NCBI GenBank assembly: GCA_964597035.1
Contig: CAZQWM010000003.1
Location: 55,018-119,017 of the forward strand
Source of the DNA: Fen-1362 sp964597035
Lineage (GTDB): Bacteria; Planctomycetota; Phycisphaerae; Sedimentisphaerales; Anaerobacaceae
DNA: 64,000 nt
Reading direction: 5' to 3'
Under the pieces are notes generated by a model that searched no databases, had not been told where the DNA came from, and saw only the letters and a program-made list of their open reading frames with translations. A program made the translations under genes and the position numbers. Position 1 is the stretch's first letter. Each line of letters begins with the position of its first letter. This document shows positions 1 to 8,791 of this stretch, in pieces.

Positions 1-2039
1 GTGTCATTACGTTTCGCATAGCCGCGTTGGTCGATGCTGGAGTGCCTGCGCGCAATATCTGTGCGATAACCTTTACCAACAAGGCGGCTGAGGAGATGCG
101 CAGCCGGGCTATTGCCCTCGGCGCATCCGGCGGGGCGCATATCAGCACCTTTCACTCGCTTTGTGTCCGTATTCTTCGCAGGTTCGCCGAGGACGCGGGG
201 GTCAGGCCGAACTTCAGTATTTACGATCAGGCCGACCAGACCAAGTGTATGAAGCAGGCCATAACCACCTGCGAGCTTGATACGACCAACTTTTCGCCGG
301 GTCGGACCTTAGATGCGATATCCACATTGAAAAACAAGCTCATTGACGCCGATGTCTTCAAAGATCAGGCCGACGACTTCTTCTCGAAAATGCTTTCGAG
401 AATCTACTGCCGTTATCAGCAGATATTGGCTGAATTGAACGCCCTTGATTTTGATGACCTGCTTTTGAAGACCGCCTTTCTGCTCGAACGTCATCTTGAC
501 ACTTGTTCCGAGCTTGGTAACCGTTTTAAGTATCTGCTCATAGACGAATATCAGGACACTAATCACGCCCAGTACAGAATTGCCAAGGCCCTTGTTTCTT
601 CTCATAACAATATCTGCGCGACCGGCGACCCTGACCAGTCGATTTATCGGTGGCGTGGCGCCGACATTCGCAACATTTTAGACTTCGAGCGTGATTGGCC
701 TGATGCCACGGTCGTGCGATTGGAGGAGAACTTTCGCTCGACGCCTCAAATCCTCGAAGTCGCCGACCGTCTCATCGCCAACAATGAAAGCCGCAAGGCC
801 AAGCGTCTTGTTCCGACGCGACCCGCTGCCGGCGAGGTTGTCATTGAGTCTTACGAAGACGAGACTGGTGAGGCCCTTGGACTGGCGCAATCAATCAGGC
901 AGTCAATCGATAAGGGGGTATCTGCGCCTGATATCGCCGTTTTCTATCGCGTTAATGCCCAGAGCCGGGTCCTTGAGGAGGCACTTATAAAGAGTAAAAT
1001 TTCATACCAGATTGTCCGCGGCGTCGAATTCTATAATCGAAAGGAAATCCGCGACCTTCTGGCTTATCTGAAGGTTCTCGTCAACCCGGCCGACGAGGTC
1101 GCACTTGGCCGGATAATCAATACGCCCGCGCGCGGCATAGGCAAAACCACGATTGACAGAATACGAGGTTATGCCAGTCGCACTAACAAGACCTTTTATG
1201 AGTCACTAAAAGTCGCCGGCAGGATTGAATCGCTGTCGAAATCCGCGTCGGCCAGAGTTGAGCAGTTTGTCAGGATGATGGATGGTTTCACGAAAGATAT
1301 TTCAGGTCCCGTAGGGCCTTTGGCAGAGCGGGTCTTTACCGAATCGGGGCTGGAACAGTCACTTATAGCTGCGGGGCCGGATAGTAGAGACGCCCTGGAA
1401 AACGTCGGCGAGTTGATTAGCGCCGCCGCAAGCTATGACCAGCAGACCGAGAAACCCTTGATTGTCGATTATCTCCAGCAGATTGCACTTTTTAGCGATA
1501 CCGATGTTTATGACACTTCGGCTAAGCGGGTCGCACTTATGACACTTCACTCGGCGAAGGGTCTTGAATTCGACACTGCGTTTATTGTTGGCGTCGAAGA
1601 GGGCCTGCTGCCCCACGAAAGAAGCGCCGAGGATGGCGACGAAATCGAAGAGGAGCGTCGGCTGTTTTTTGTCGGCATCACGCGGGCAAAGACTAATCTT
1701 CACGTCAGTTTCGCAAAGTACCGCCAAATCAGGGGCCAGCTCTTGCGCATTATCCCTTCGCAGTTTCTTTTTGAGCTCGGCCTGGGATTCTCTGAGTCTA
1801 TTGCTCAATCCACAATCGAAAGTCGGCAATCGGCAGTTGAAAATTCTGAATCCCAAATTCTTAATCGTCAATCGACGCCTCGTTTCCGTCAGGGCGACAT
1901 CGTCGTTCACAAGAAATTCGGCCTTGGAACCGTAAAAGAGTTCGCTGATATGGGCGATAATTCAATCATAGTCGTTGCCTTCAACTCCGGTGAGGTCAAA
2001 TCACTGAAGGTCAAATACGCAAGACTCGCAAAGATATGA
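1..2039 (+). CDS. pcrA: ATP-dependent DNA helicase PcrA/UvrD, 5' end outside window
   Basis: Superfamily 1 3'-5' DNA helicase used in excision repair, mismatch repair and clearing of replication forks. The frame is open from the first base (VITFRIA, the usual sequence just after the Walker A loop), so the N-terminus and Walker A lie outside the window. Visible motifs are ITFTNKAAEEM (Ia), LLIDEYQDTN (DExx box), GDPDQSIYRWRGAD (III), LEENFRST (IV), TLHSAKGLEFD (V) and FVGITRAK (VI). The last 50 or so residues (GDIVVHKKFGLGTV onward) are the Tudor-like tail typical of PcrA. Between motor and tail is a Q/S/N-rich linker encoded by a period-7 DNA repeat (1806-1875), which is unusual. The gene converges on phoU. 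Family call is firm; pcrA versus uvrD naming is a convention. Confidence 0.95.
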   Translation, partial: VITFRIAALVDAGVPARNICAITFTNKAAEEMRSRAIALGASGGAHISTFHSLCVRILRRFAEDAGVRPNFSIYDQADQTKCMKQAITTCELDTTNFSPGRTLDAISTLKNKLIDADVFKDQADDFFSKMLSRIYCRYQQILAELNALDFDDLLLKTAFLLERHLDTCSELGNRFKYLLIDEYQDTNHAQYRIAKALVSSHNNICATGDPDQSIYRWRGADIRNILDFERDWPDATVVRLEENFRSTPQILEVADRLIANNESRKAKRLVPTRPAAGEVVIESYEDETGEALGLAQSIRQSIDKGVSAPDIAVFYRVNAQSRVLEEALIKSKISYQIVRGVEFYNRKEIRDLLAYLKVLVNPADEVALGRIINTPARGIGKTTIDRIRGYASRTNKTFYESLKVAGRIESLSKSASARVEQFVRMMDGFTKDISGPVGPLAERVFTESGLEQSLIAAGPDSRDALENVGELISAAASYDQQTEKPLIVDYLQQIALFSDTDVYDTSAKRVALMTLHSAKGLEFDTAFIVGVEEGLLPHERSAEDGDEIEEERRLFFVGITRAKTNLHVSFAKYRQIRGQLLRIIPSQFLFELGLGFSESIAQSTIESRQSAVENSESQILNRQSTPRFRQGDIVVHKKFGLGTVKEFADMGDNSIIVVAFNSGEVKSLKVKYARLAKI
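1806..1875 (+). repeat. Period-7 AATC repeat inside the pcrA reading frame
   Basis: Ten degenerate 7-base units (for example CAATCCA, CAATCGA, TAATCGT) follow one another without interruption. They are translated as a low-complexity Q/S/N linker between the helicase motor and the C-terminal tail domain. The same unit type recurs between genes at 22955-23003 and 25076-25103. It resembles the short tandemly repeated heptamers (STRR) known from cyanobacteria in style; homology to them is not claimed. Confidence 0.7.
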
Positions 2040-2083
2040 CTTTGCCCGGGTCATACATTATGAGCCGTTTTTTAGTTGACCGG

Positions 2084-2105
2084 CTGTATGCTTCATCGCA
2101 TACAG
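2084..2105. other. Perfect 8-bp stem-loop between pcrA and phoU
   Basis: CTGTATGC and GCATACAG pair around a 6-base loop. No T-tract follows on either strand, so it is not a textbook intrinsic terminator. It lies about 65 bases beyond the orphan Pho box (2171-2219) in the direction that box should drive transcription. It could be the 3' hairpin of a short RNA or an end signal for the two convergent genes. Confidence 0.5.
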
Positions 2106-2170
2106 TACCTCAGAACCAGCGTATAAATGATTCCTTCACTGATTGCTACGATTCAAGTGTACTTACGGGT

Positions 2171-2219
2171 TGTCAGAAAGCGGTTACATCTTTGTTAGGA
2201 ATTTGTTAATTTTCTGATG
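2171..2219 (-). promoter_or_regulatory. Orphan Pho box, GTTA-type cores at 11-bp spacing
   Basis: Cores GTCA, GTTA, GTTA, GTTA and GATG begin at 2172, 2183, 2194, 2205 and 2216, exactly 11 bp apart. This is the pattern of PhoB/PhoP direct repeats. Orientation matches the other three arrays in the window, whose genes run leftward on the minus strand. Leftward of this one there is no minus-strand gene, only the hairpin at 2084-2105 and the 3' end of pcrA. A phosphate-controlled small RNA is one explanation; a relic site is another. Confidence 0.6.
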
Positions 2220-2295
2220 TTGCGGTTTTATTCGAATGGGATTTTTAATTGCAGAGGTGTGTCGCGTCACTCGAGCTTGCTGAAGGGATTAAACG

Positions 2296-2961
2296 CTATT
2301 TGTATTTTTCTGTTCGGTGACGGGCTATTCGGCCTTCGACCATATAAATGACGTCCTCGGCGATATTGGTGGCGTGGTCGGCGATACGCTCAAGATGCCT
2401 TGATACACTCAACAGATGAATCAAGCACTCAAGGTCGTCAGGTTTTCTTTGAATGGCGTCCTGAATCTCAAGATACATTTTCCTATTCATTGCGTCGATG
2501 GCATCGTCGCTGGCGCAGACATCCTGAGCCAGCTCGGGGTTAAGGCCCACAAGTGCATCGAGACTTCTTTTCAGCATTTTCTGGGCCTTGTCGGCCATCT
2601 CTACGAAGCTGAATGCGACATTAACCCTTGGATGTTGGGCGAGGAAGGCCGAGCGTTCCGCGATGTTCACCGCCAAATCGCCAATGCGTTCGAGGTCATT
2701 ATTGATTTTCAGCACGGCCACTATGAAGCGCAGGTCAATTGCCACCGGCTGATGCAACGCGAGAATTTTGAGGCAGTCTTCTTCAACCTCGACCTCGATT
2801 TGGTCAATCTGGGGGTCGTTTTCGATTATCTTTTGGGCAAGGTTGTAATCACGTTCTTCTATCGAAAGCGTGGCTTCGCGTACAGCCGCCTCGACCCTGG
2901 CGCCGAGAGCCAGCAGTTTCTTTTTCAGTTTTTCGATTTCCCGCTGCAAATGAACTGGCAT
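2296..2961 (-). CDS. phoU: Phosphate signalling protein PhoU
   Basis: PhoU couples the Pst transporter to the PhoR kinase and keeps the Pho regulon off when phosphate is plentiful. The 221 residues are the usual length and form two repeats of a three-helix bundle. Each repeat carries the acidic metal-binding motif: ERIGDLAVNIAE from residue 91 and ERIADHATNIAED from residue 191. An AGGAG ribosome site lies 7 bases before the ATG. It is the last gene of pstSCAB-phoU, 32 bases after pstB, the classic order. Assignment is firm. Confidence 0.97.
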   Translation of the reverse strand: MPVHLQREIEKLKKKLLALGARVEAAVREATLSIEERDYNLAQKIIENDPQIDQIEVEVEEDCLKILALHQPVAIDLRFIVAVLKINNDLERIGDLAVNIAERSAFLAQHPRVNVAFSFVEMADKAQKMLKRSLDALVGLNPELAQDVCASDDAIDAMNRKMYLEIQDAIQRKPDDLECLIHLLSVSRHLERIADHATNIAEDVIYMVEGRIARHRTEKYK

Positions 2962-2993
2962 ATATTCACTCCTATCGTTTCGTATCGCTGCAT

Positions 2994-3857
2994 CTACCCG
3001 AATCTACCGGTAATATAATCTTCTGTTTTCTTGTTGCTGGGATTCTCAAATATCTTGCTGGTTACGTCGTATTCTATCAACTCGCCGAGACAAAAGAAGG
3101 CCGTCATTTCGCTCACACGTGCTGCCTGCTGCATATTATGTGTAACGATTACGATGGTATATTTGCTCTTTAGCTGGGCGATAAGGTCCTCGATTTTCCC
3201 CGTTGCCAGCGGGTCAAGCGCCGAGCACGGCTCGTCCATAAGCAGCACCCTCGGCCGGGTTGCAAGAGCACGGGCAATGCACAATCGCTGCTGCTGGCCA
3301 CCCGATAGTGCCAGGGCGGATTTCTTAAGGTCGTCTTTCACTTCGTCCCAAAGAACGGCGGCTGTCAGACTCTGTTCCACGATTTCATCCAGTGCACCTC
3401 GTTTTCTTATTCCCTGGAGGCGGGGTCCGTAAGCCGCATTGTCGAATATGCTCTTCGGGAAGGGATTGGGTTTTTGAAAAACCATACCGACCTGCTGGCG
3501 GAGGTTCACCAGATTTACCCGTTTATCGTAAACATCCTGACCATCCACAGCCAGCTTACCCGTTGCACGAACGTTTGGAATCAGGTCGTTCATTCGATTT
3601 ATGCTTCGCAGAAACGTGCTCTTGCCACATCCGCTCGGTCCGATTATTGCCGTGACGCTGCAGGGAGTTACGTCCATTGTTATGTTCTCAACCCCTGCTT
3701 TTGCTCCATAGTAAAACGTAAAATCTTCCGCGCGTACTATGGGGCATGCGCACTGTATCGGGCTCTTGGACTGGTTTGTATGGCTGTTTTTGTTTTCTTT
3801 CATAATCTGCTCGGCCCTCGATTGCTTATTTAACCGCGGAAGCTGCTGTGTCGGCAT
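2994..3857 (-). CDS. pstB: Phosphate ABC transporter ATP-binding protein PstB
   Basis: ATPase subunit that powers phosphate import through PstC/PstA. Walker A GPSGCGKST, Q-loop FQKPNPFPKSIFDN, signature LSGGQQQRLCIARAL and Walker B VLLMDEPCSALDP are all present, with the PstB-typical switch and C-terminal TEDYITGRFG. At 287 residues it is longer than usual because of about 40 extra residues at the N-terminus. A GGAG site 9 bases upstream supports the ATG at 3857; an internal ATG at 3803 has a weaker site. It starts 27 bases after pstA and precedes phoU, and is presumably transcribed from the Pho-box promoter before pstS. Confidence 0.97.
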   Translation of the reverse strand: MPTQQLPRLNKQSRAEQIMKENKNSHTNQSKSPIQCACPIVRAEDFTFYYGAKAGVENITMDVTPCSVTAIIGPSGCGKSTFLRSINRMNDLIPNVRATGKLAVDGQDVYDKRVNLVNLRQQVGMVFQKPNPFPKSIFDNAAYGPRLQGIRKRGALDEIVEQSLTAAVLWDEVKDDLKKSALALSGGQQQRLCIARALATRPRVLLMDEPCSALDPLATGKIEDLIAQLKSKYTIVIVTHNMQQAARVSEMTAFFCLGELIEYDVTSKIFENPSNKKTEDYITGRFG

Positions 3858-3884
3858 CGTATTTATGCTCCGTATTTTTCAGGT

Positions 3885-5510
3885 TCATTGACCCGCAAGT
3901 TTTTTAGACACCCTAAAACGTAATATGATTGCCAGTGTGTTCAAACACAAAATAAGGCCAACCAGTGTAACGACCATACCGAACTGGTTATGCGGCACCA
4001 TCGCGGCCAGCCGGTCGCCTACGGCCATATCATAGCTGCCGTATGAAAGCGTTCTGGTCGGGTCGAATATCGATTTAGGCATGGGGCCAAGTGCAACCGC
4101 ACCGGTGAAAAGAACCGGCGCCGTCTCGCCCGCAACCCTGCTAAGACTTAGTATGACGCCCGTGAGGATGCCGGGAAGGGCCGCAGGCAGTGTCACGGTG
4201 ACAAATGTTCGGAATCCGCTCGCGCCTAAAGCCAGTGACGCTTCCTTATATGTCTGGGGAACCGCACGAATCGCCTCCTCACTTGCGCGAATCATCACGG
4301 GCAACGTTAGTACAGCCAGTGTTAGCGATGCAGCCAGTATGCAGCCCTTGGACGGCACACCGAAAATCGGCAGAAAGAACAGCACAAAAAACGCCAGCCC
4401 AAACATGCCGAATACGATGCTCGGAACACCAGCTAATGTATTGATGCACATTCTGATGGTCCTCACCGCGAGATTGTCGGATGCACACTCGACTAAGTAG
4501 GCGGCTGATATTACTCCGAACGGCACGACAAAGAGCATCGCCAGAACCGTCAGCAGAAGTGTCCCGAGTATTTCCGGTCCGACACCGCCGAAATAGTGGC
4601 CTGGGGTGCTGTCGTCTATGAAATATCGCCAGTAGAACGTGAGTTTCGGGGCAAGCATCTCCGGGAGTTGCTGCTCAATTATATCAAATAGTCCTTCGAG
4701 TTCTGTACCTGCGAAGCGCTGCGAACGCGGTGTTCGCATTTTGACCATCGGTTCATTCGGCTCTTGCTGAGCCCACTGTTCGTGCCAGACAAGTCTGTTC
4801 AGCAGTTTCTGTGCCTGGTCCCAGCGCGTGGCTCCGAATCGGTCCATCATCAGGGCCGGTGTTGGCGTTGCCGGAGCGGGACCGAGCAGTCTTGTGAGAA
4901 TTTGCTCGACTTCTGCCAGCTCCTTTCGGTATTCGTTGCGTTCAGCGAGATTAATACCCTGTATGGCTGTTGCGTATTCTTCCGCCAGTTGAAACAGCCC
5001 TTCTGCGGAGCTATTCTTGAATCTCGAATCGTCTCTGAAGCTGTTGACATAGGTGAGTGCCTTGTTAATCTCGTCTCTGTTTTGGCTTGCGAAAGCGATT
5101 TCAAGCCGTTTGCGAATATCCCTCGTTATAGACCTTAACTCGGCGACCTCTTCACCCGGCATATCCGTCTGCCGAAGTTCACTGCCGAACTGTCTATAAA
5201 TCTGCCTTGCCTTGTCGCTAAGCGCTTCGGTGTCTATACCGCCTTTGAATTTCTCGATAGCATCGTAGACGAACCTGCGGGCATCCTCGGGCCGTTTTTG
5301 CTCGGCTTCTATTTTTGCCTCGTTCCCTCGTCCGAACAGGGCAAGCTGCATTTTTCTGAATTCGACTGTCCCTTTGAAGAAAACCGCGGAACCCCCTCGC
5401 CAAATCATCGGGCCCAGCACGGCCACCAACACCATACACAGGCATACTACCGACGTACCCGCCACCGCGGTGAAAACGTTATTCAGAATGCCCCGTATAA
5501 TCGTTCGCAT
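3885..5510 (-). CDS. pstA: Phosphate ABC transporter permease PstA with large inserted domain
   Basis: One of the two membrane channel subunits of the Pst importer. At 541 residues it is nearly twice the usual PstA length. Residues about 13-37 form the first membrane segment. Residues about 45-300 are soluble, helical and charged, with no membrane segment. From about 308 (GPEILGTLLLTVLAML) the normal PstA core with the remaining segments and the coupling-helix region (EASLALGASGFRTF) resumes. The extra block should therefore lie in the periplasm, where PstS docks. The ATG overlaps the pstC stop (ATGA), implying translational coupling. Assignment as PstA is firm; the role of the insert is unknown. 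Confidence 0.93.
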   Translation of the reverse strand: MRTIIRGILNNVFTAVAGTSVVCLCMVLVAVLGPMIWRGGSAVFFKGTVEFRKMQLALFGRGNEAKIEAEQKRPEDARRFVYDAIEKFKGGIDTEALSDKARQIYRQFGSELRQTDMPGEEVAELRSITRDIRKRLEIAFASQNRDEINKALTYVNSFRDDSRFKNSSAEGLFQLAEEYATAIQGINLAERNEYRKELAEVEQILTRLLGPAPATPTPALMMDRFGATRWDQAQKLLNRLVWHEQWAQQEPNEPMVKMRTPRSQRFAGTELEGLFDIIEQQLPEMLAPKLTFYWRYFIDDSTPGHYFGGVGPEILGTLLLTVLAMLFVVPFGVISAAYLVECASDNLAVRTIRMCINTLAGVPSIVFGMFGLAFFVLFFLPIFGVPSKGCILAASLTLAVLTLPVMIRASEEAIRAVPQTYKEASLALGASGFRTFVTVTLPAALPGILTGVILSLSRVAGETAPVLFTGAVALGPMPKSIFDPTRTLSYGSYDMAVGDRLAAMVPHNQFGMVVTLVGLILCLNTLAIILRFRVSKKLAGQ

Positions 5511-6484
5511 CAGCTTTTACCACCTGCCCGTTTGGCCCGTGTGAGAAAATACTCGCTAACCAGATTCAAACAGAAAGTCATAATCAGAAGCAGCATACCC
5601 ACGGCGAAGAGTGCCCTGTAATGAGGCGAGCCCTTCTCCGTCTCGCCCATATCACCCGCTATCGTCGCGGTCATTGTTCGCACCGACTGCGACAGGTCCC
5701 ACCAGGGGCTTGGAATTTGAGTCGCGTTTCCGCTGGCCATCCAGACCACCATCGTCTCGCCGATTGCCCTCATCATCCCAAGAACGACGGCCGCAATTAT
5801 GCCGCTGTGTGCGGCTGGAATCAGTACCTTGAAGATTGTCTCGAATCGCGTGGCCCCGAGACCATACGATGCTTCCCGCAATTCCCTTCCCACCGCCGAC
5901 AGCGAATCTTCCGAAACGCTTATTATCGTCGGCAGCGCCATCACCGCCAGAACAAGCGATGCATTCAAGGCGTTGGTGCCGGTGGAAAAGCCGAGTTTGG
6001 TCTGCATCCACGGCGCCAGCACCATCACTGCAAAGAAACCATAGGCGACGGAGGGTATTGCCGCCAGGATTTCGACTATCGGTTTCACTACGGACCTGAT
6101 TCTCAGCCCCACAATGTCACTTAAAAATACCGCGGCCAAGACCCCCACCGGAACCGAAAAAACAAGCGCGACAATCGTCACATAGGCTGACCCCGTCAAT
6201 AACGCCAGCACGCCATATCTCGGATTTTCACTCTCAGGATACCACTCGGCGCTGGTTAGAAACTCGACTATGCTGAACTCGGTCAGAAAAGGAAACGCCT
6301 CTTTGATTACGAAAAGAAAAATCAAAAAGACGGCCAGAACACTTGTACACGTTATCACAAACAAAAAAGTCCGGCCGAGGTGAAACGCCAGGAATCCCCT
6401 GATATCTTCGGTCGGTGTAAGCGCCAGCGGCCGATGTGACTCGGCCGCCGGCATTAGCGCATCGTTTACACTACCTTGCCCCAT
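5510..6484 (-). CDS. pstC: Phosphate ABC transporter permease PstC
   Basis: Second membrane subunit of the Pst phosphate importer, 324 residues. There are six membrane segments, beginning with a cytoplasmic lead and TM1 around FLFVITCTSVLAVFLIFLF. The coupling-helix motif (EASYGLGATRFETIFKV) that contacts PstB is present. I chose the ATG at 6484 because GGGAG lies 6 bases before it; an upstream in-frame TTG at 6514 has no such site. It follows pstS by 37 bases and overlaps pstA by the ATGA arrangement. Confidence 0.95.
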   Translation of the reverse strand: MGQGSVNDALMPAAESHRPLALTPTEDIRGFLAFHLGRTFLFVITCTSVLAVFLIFLFVIKEAFPFLTEFSIVEFLTSAEWYPESENPRYGVLALLTGSAYVTIVALVFSVPVGVLAAVFLSDIVGLRIRSVVKPIVEILAAIPSVAYGFFAVMVLAPWMQTKLGFSTGTNALNASLVLAVMALPTIISVSEDSLSAVGRELREASYGLGATRFETIFKVLIPAAHSGIIAAVVLGMMRAIGETMVVWMASGNATQIPSPWWDLSQSVRTMTATIAGDMGETEKGSPHYRALFAVGMLLLIMTFCLNLVSEYFLTRAKRAGGKS

Positions 6485-6521
6485 ATTTGCTCCCGTCTCC
6501 AGAAGAGCAGGCAAATCAAAT

Positions 6522-7340
6522 TCAGTACGCGGTCACGGGGACAAATCCCTTTGCCTCGATAATTTCCTGACCCCTTTCACTCAGATGGAACGTGCAGAAC
6601 TTGTAGACCGTTGAGCCAAGCTTAGGATAGCCGTTGGTGAACATAAATAGTGGCCTGGCGACCGGGTAGGTTCCACTGGAGATTGTCTGCCTTGTTGGCT
6701 GGATATCGTCGATTTTCAGCGCCCTGACGTTGATATCCACAAAGCCGAGGCCGACGTATCCAATTGCCCCCATGGTCGTTTTAACCCTGGCGTGGGCCTG
6801 TGGATTGGAGTTGACGTATTCGACATTGCCGGCCATATCTTCTTTGTTCATTACCTTCTCGTGGAACGTTTCGTAAGTGCCTGAAGAGGTATCTCTGCTG
6901 ATGGCCACTATAGCCATATCGGGTCCGCCCAGTTGGCTCCAGTTGGTTATTTTGCCCATATAGATGTCACGAATCTGCTCGGTCGTCAGCTCCTTAACCG
7001 GGTTGGAAGGGTGAACGATAATGCAGACACCGTCCATCGCAACAACGTGTGCCACGGGAAAAATACCCTTCTCGACCGCCCCCTTGAATTCCTTGTCCTT
7101 CATAAACCGGCTCATGGTTGCTATGTCGCATCTGTTGTCCATCAATGCCGCCGCCCCGTCGCCGCTGCCTGTTTTCTTGACGGTAATCTCAAGGTCCGGA
7201 TTGGACCTCATAAAGTATTCCGCAAAGGCGTCTGCAATTGGACCGACGGTTGTGGAGCCCTCTATCTGCAGCGTCTCCGCCGCGCATACAGCAGGCAACG
7301 CAAGCAAAAAGGCCATCAAACATAATGTGATTTTCTTCAT
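6522..7340 (-). CDS. pstS: Periplasmic phosphate-binding protein PstS
   Basis: Captures phosphate in the periplasm and delivers it to PstC/PstA. The start is the ATG at 7340 (MKKITLCLMAF), preceded by AGGAGA 7 bases away, rather than an upstream ATG at 7364. A signal peptide of about 23 residues ends at AVCAAE. Phosphate-contact stretches are visible: IEGSTTVGPIADAF, KKTGSGDGAAAL and ISRDTSSGTYETF. At 272 residues it belongs to the shorter PstS type. A four-unit Pho box lies directly upstream (7374-7417), so it heads the pst operon and should be induced by phosphate starvation. Confidence 0.96.
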   Translation of the reverse strand: MKKITLCLMAFLLALPAVCAAETLQIEGSTTVGPIADAFAEYFMRSNPDLEITVKKTGSGDGAAALMDNRCDIATMSRFMKDKEFKGAVEKGIFPVAHVVAMDGVCIIVHPSNPVKELTTEQIRDIYMGKITNWSQLGGPDMAIVAISRDTSSGTYETFHEKVMNKEDMAGNVEYVNSNPQAHARVKTTMGAIGYVGLGFVDINVRALKIDDIQPTRQTISSGTYPVARPLFMFTNGYPKLGSTVYKFCTFHLSERGQEIIEAKGFVPVTAY

Positions 7341-7373
7341 TTTGTTTTCTCCTGTATTTAACATACGTTTATA

Positions 7374-7417
7374 TTGTTAAGATTCTGTTAATCTTCGGTT
7401 AAGAATTTGTTAGGGCC
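7374..7417 (-). promoter_or_regulatory. Pho box before pstS, four 11-bp units
   Basis: GTTA cores on the plus strand begin at 7376, 7387, 7398 and 7409, with exact 11-bp spacing; read on the minus strand they are TTAAC/CTAAC direct repeats ahead of pstS. Two PhoB or PhoP dimers bind such four-unit arrays in other bacteria. The array ends about 34 bases before the pstS start codon. Confidence 0.8.
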
Positions 7418-7425
7418 TGTCCGCT

Positions 7426-8685
7426 CTAAAACTTGAAAACCAAATCCGCCTGCAGCCGACGATATTTGTCTTCATCCGTACTTTTCTTTTTATCAAGAAA
7501 GTATGTAAGACCTGCCTGGAAGTTTTTAGCAAGCTGGTAAACCACGTTAAATCTGTGTCCTTTACCGTTGGTACCGCCGCCGATGAAGTCTGAATCATTG
7601 AACTGGCCTACTACGGCATCAGTGTCAATATCACGATAGTCGTAACCAAATTGCCAGGAACCGTTTTTTTTGGCCTTGTTGAACACGGTGCCGATAAGCC
7701 AGCCGTTGCTCTTCGAGCCGGGTGCCGAAGTGTTATGAGCATAATCACCGAAAACCGTGACAGGGTAATCCGCAACCTCGAAGCCGTACTCGGCAAAACC
7801 CTCGACAATGTCAAAATCATATTTGTACTTGCCGCTGGTTGAGGTGTTGCCGAAAAAGCTGTTCTTGCCCCAGAGTGAGCTGACGTTGGGCTCTCCTTCG
7901 ACATTCCCGTAGGCGTAATAACTCATACCGCCGAGCAAGTAACTTTTATCTTCGAAAGTATTTTTCAAATAACCCTGCATCCCCCAAAGAGACGACTCCG
8001 GTGCACTGGAGCTGTCGGCATGTCCCACCCAGAATCCGCCGCCGTTTATGTAAAGCTTGCACGACTCGTTCAATCCCATCACATATTGTGCGGCCAGACC
8101 TTCCGGATTAAGGTCGTCATCCCAGATTAACTGATTGCCGCCAACGCGATAGAAGGGTTGAGGCATTTTGCCGCCGATAAAGTTAAATCCCTGTATCGTG
8201 CCCGGATGCCAGTTGAAGAACGCACGGTCAAGCCAGAGGGCTTTACTGGAAAAGCTGTCCTCCAGGGTCTGGTTTGTAGAAACCGGGTCGGTTGAGCCGC
8301 TGGCAAGCCGGAACCCGATGTCGATGTCATCGTTGACCTTGCCGTCTATGTTCAGTCGGGCTCGAATGCGATTTCGATTAACACTGCCGCCCCATTTGCC
8401 CCCGCTTTGCGAGTCGATTCCCTCGTAGCGGTATCGGAAGTCACCGCTGATTTTCACATTTTCAATCCACTTCAGACTATCCGGCAGTGCCTCCATTTTC
8501 TTTGCCTCTACCGCCTTGGATACCTGCTGCTCAATCTGTTCGGACTGTCGGGCCTCCAGCCGGTCGACCTTTGCCTGCAATTCAGCTAATTGTTTTTTCA
8601 GGTTGCTGATTTCGTCTGCCCTGACGCTGCAGGCAAATAGCAGACCGAGCAGCGGTACCACACCCACTAACTTTGCCTTACCCAT
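7426..8685 (-). CDS. Putative phosphate-responsive outer-membrane porin (Porin_5-like)
   Basis: Beta-barrel porin of 419 residues. The ATG at 8685 has GGAGG 7 bases upstream; the longer frame to 8736 is not needed. Order of parts: signal peptide (about 21 residues), a coiled coil (ISNLKKQLAELQAKVDRLEAR), then a barrel with alternating strands, starting KISGDFRYRYEG and containing NRNRIRARLNIDGKV. It ends in phenylalanine (DLVFKF), as outer-membrane barrels recognised by the Bam machine do. It sits between phoR and pstS and has its own Pho box (8792-8824), so it probably lets phosphate across the outer membrane. Substrate is inferred from context only. Confidence 0.85.
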   Translation of the reverse strand: MGKAKLVGVVPLLGLLFACSVRADEISNLKKQLAELQAKVDRLEARQSEQIEQQVSKAVEAKKMEALPDSLKWIENVKISGDFRYRYEGIDSQSGGKWGGSVNRNRIRARLNIDGKVNDDIDIGFRLASGSTDPVSTNQTLEDSFSSKALWLDRAFFNWHPGTIQGFNFIGGKMPQPFYRVGGNQLIWDDDLNPEGLAAQYVMGLNESCKLYINGGGFWVGHADSSSAPESSLWGMQGYLKNTFEDKSYLLGGMSYYAYGNVEGEPNVSSLWGKNSFFGNTSTSGKYKYDFDIVEGFAEYGFEVADYPVTVFGDYAHNTSAPGSKSNGWLIGTVFNKAKKNGSWQFGYDYRDIDTDAVVGQFNDSDFIGGGTNGKGHRFNVVYQLAKNFQAGLTYFLDKKKSTDEDKYRRLQADLVFKF

Positions 8686-8791
8686 TCTCGTACCTCCATA
8701 GAAAGACGTCCCTATTTGACAGCTACCCGAGACCACCCCGGATGGCGAAGTACCCGTTTGCCTGAAAAAGTAAACGAGGGGGATTAAGCAA

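Noticed and set aside
1359..1910. 183-codon frame antisense to pcrA
   Set aside because: Lies wholly opposite a clear helicase, has no ribosome site or recognisable domain; many similar shadows exist opposite phoR, purH, metK and others.
5621..6124. 167-codon plus-strand frame opposite pstC
   Set aside because: Antisense to a firmly assigned permease; low-complexity Arg/His/Pro composition typical of a shadow.
7266..7340. Lipobox reading of the PstS signal peptide
   Set aside because: The residues before the Cys (PAV) do not fit a lipobox; a standard signal peptidase I site is more likely.
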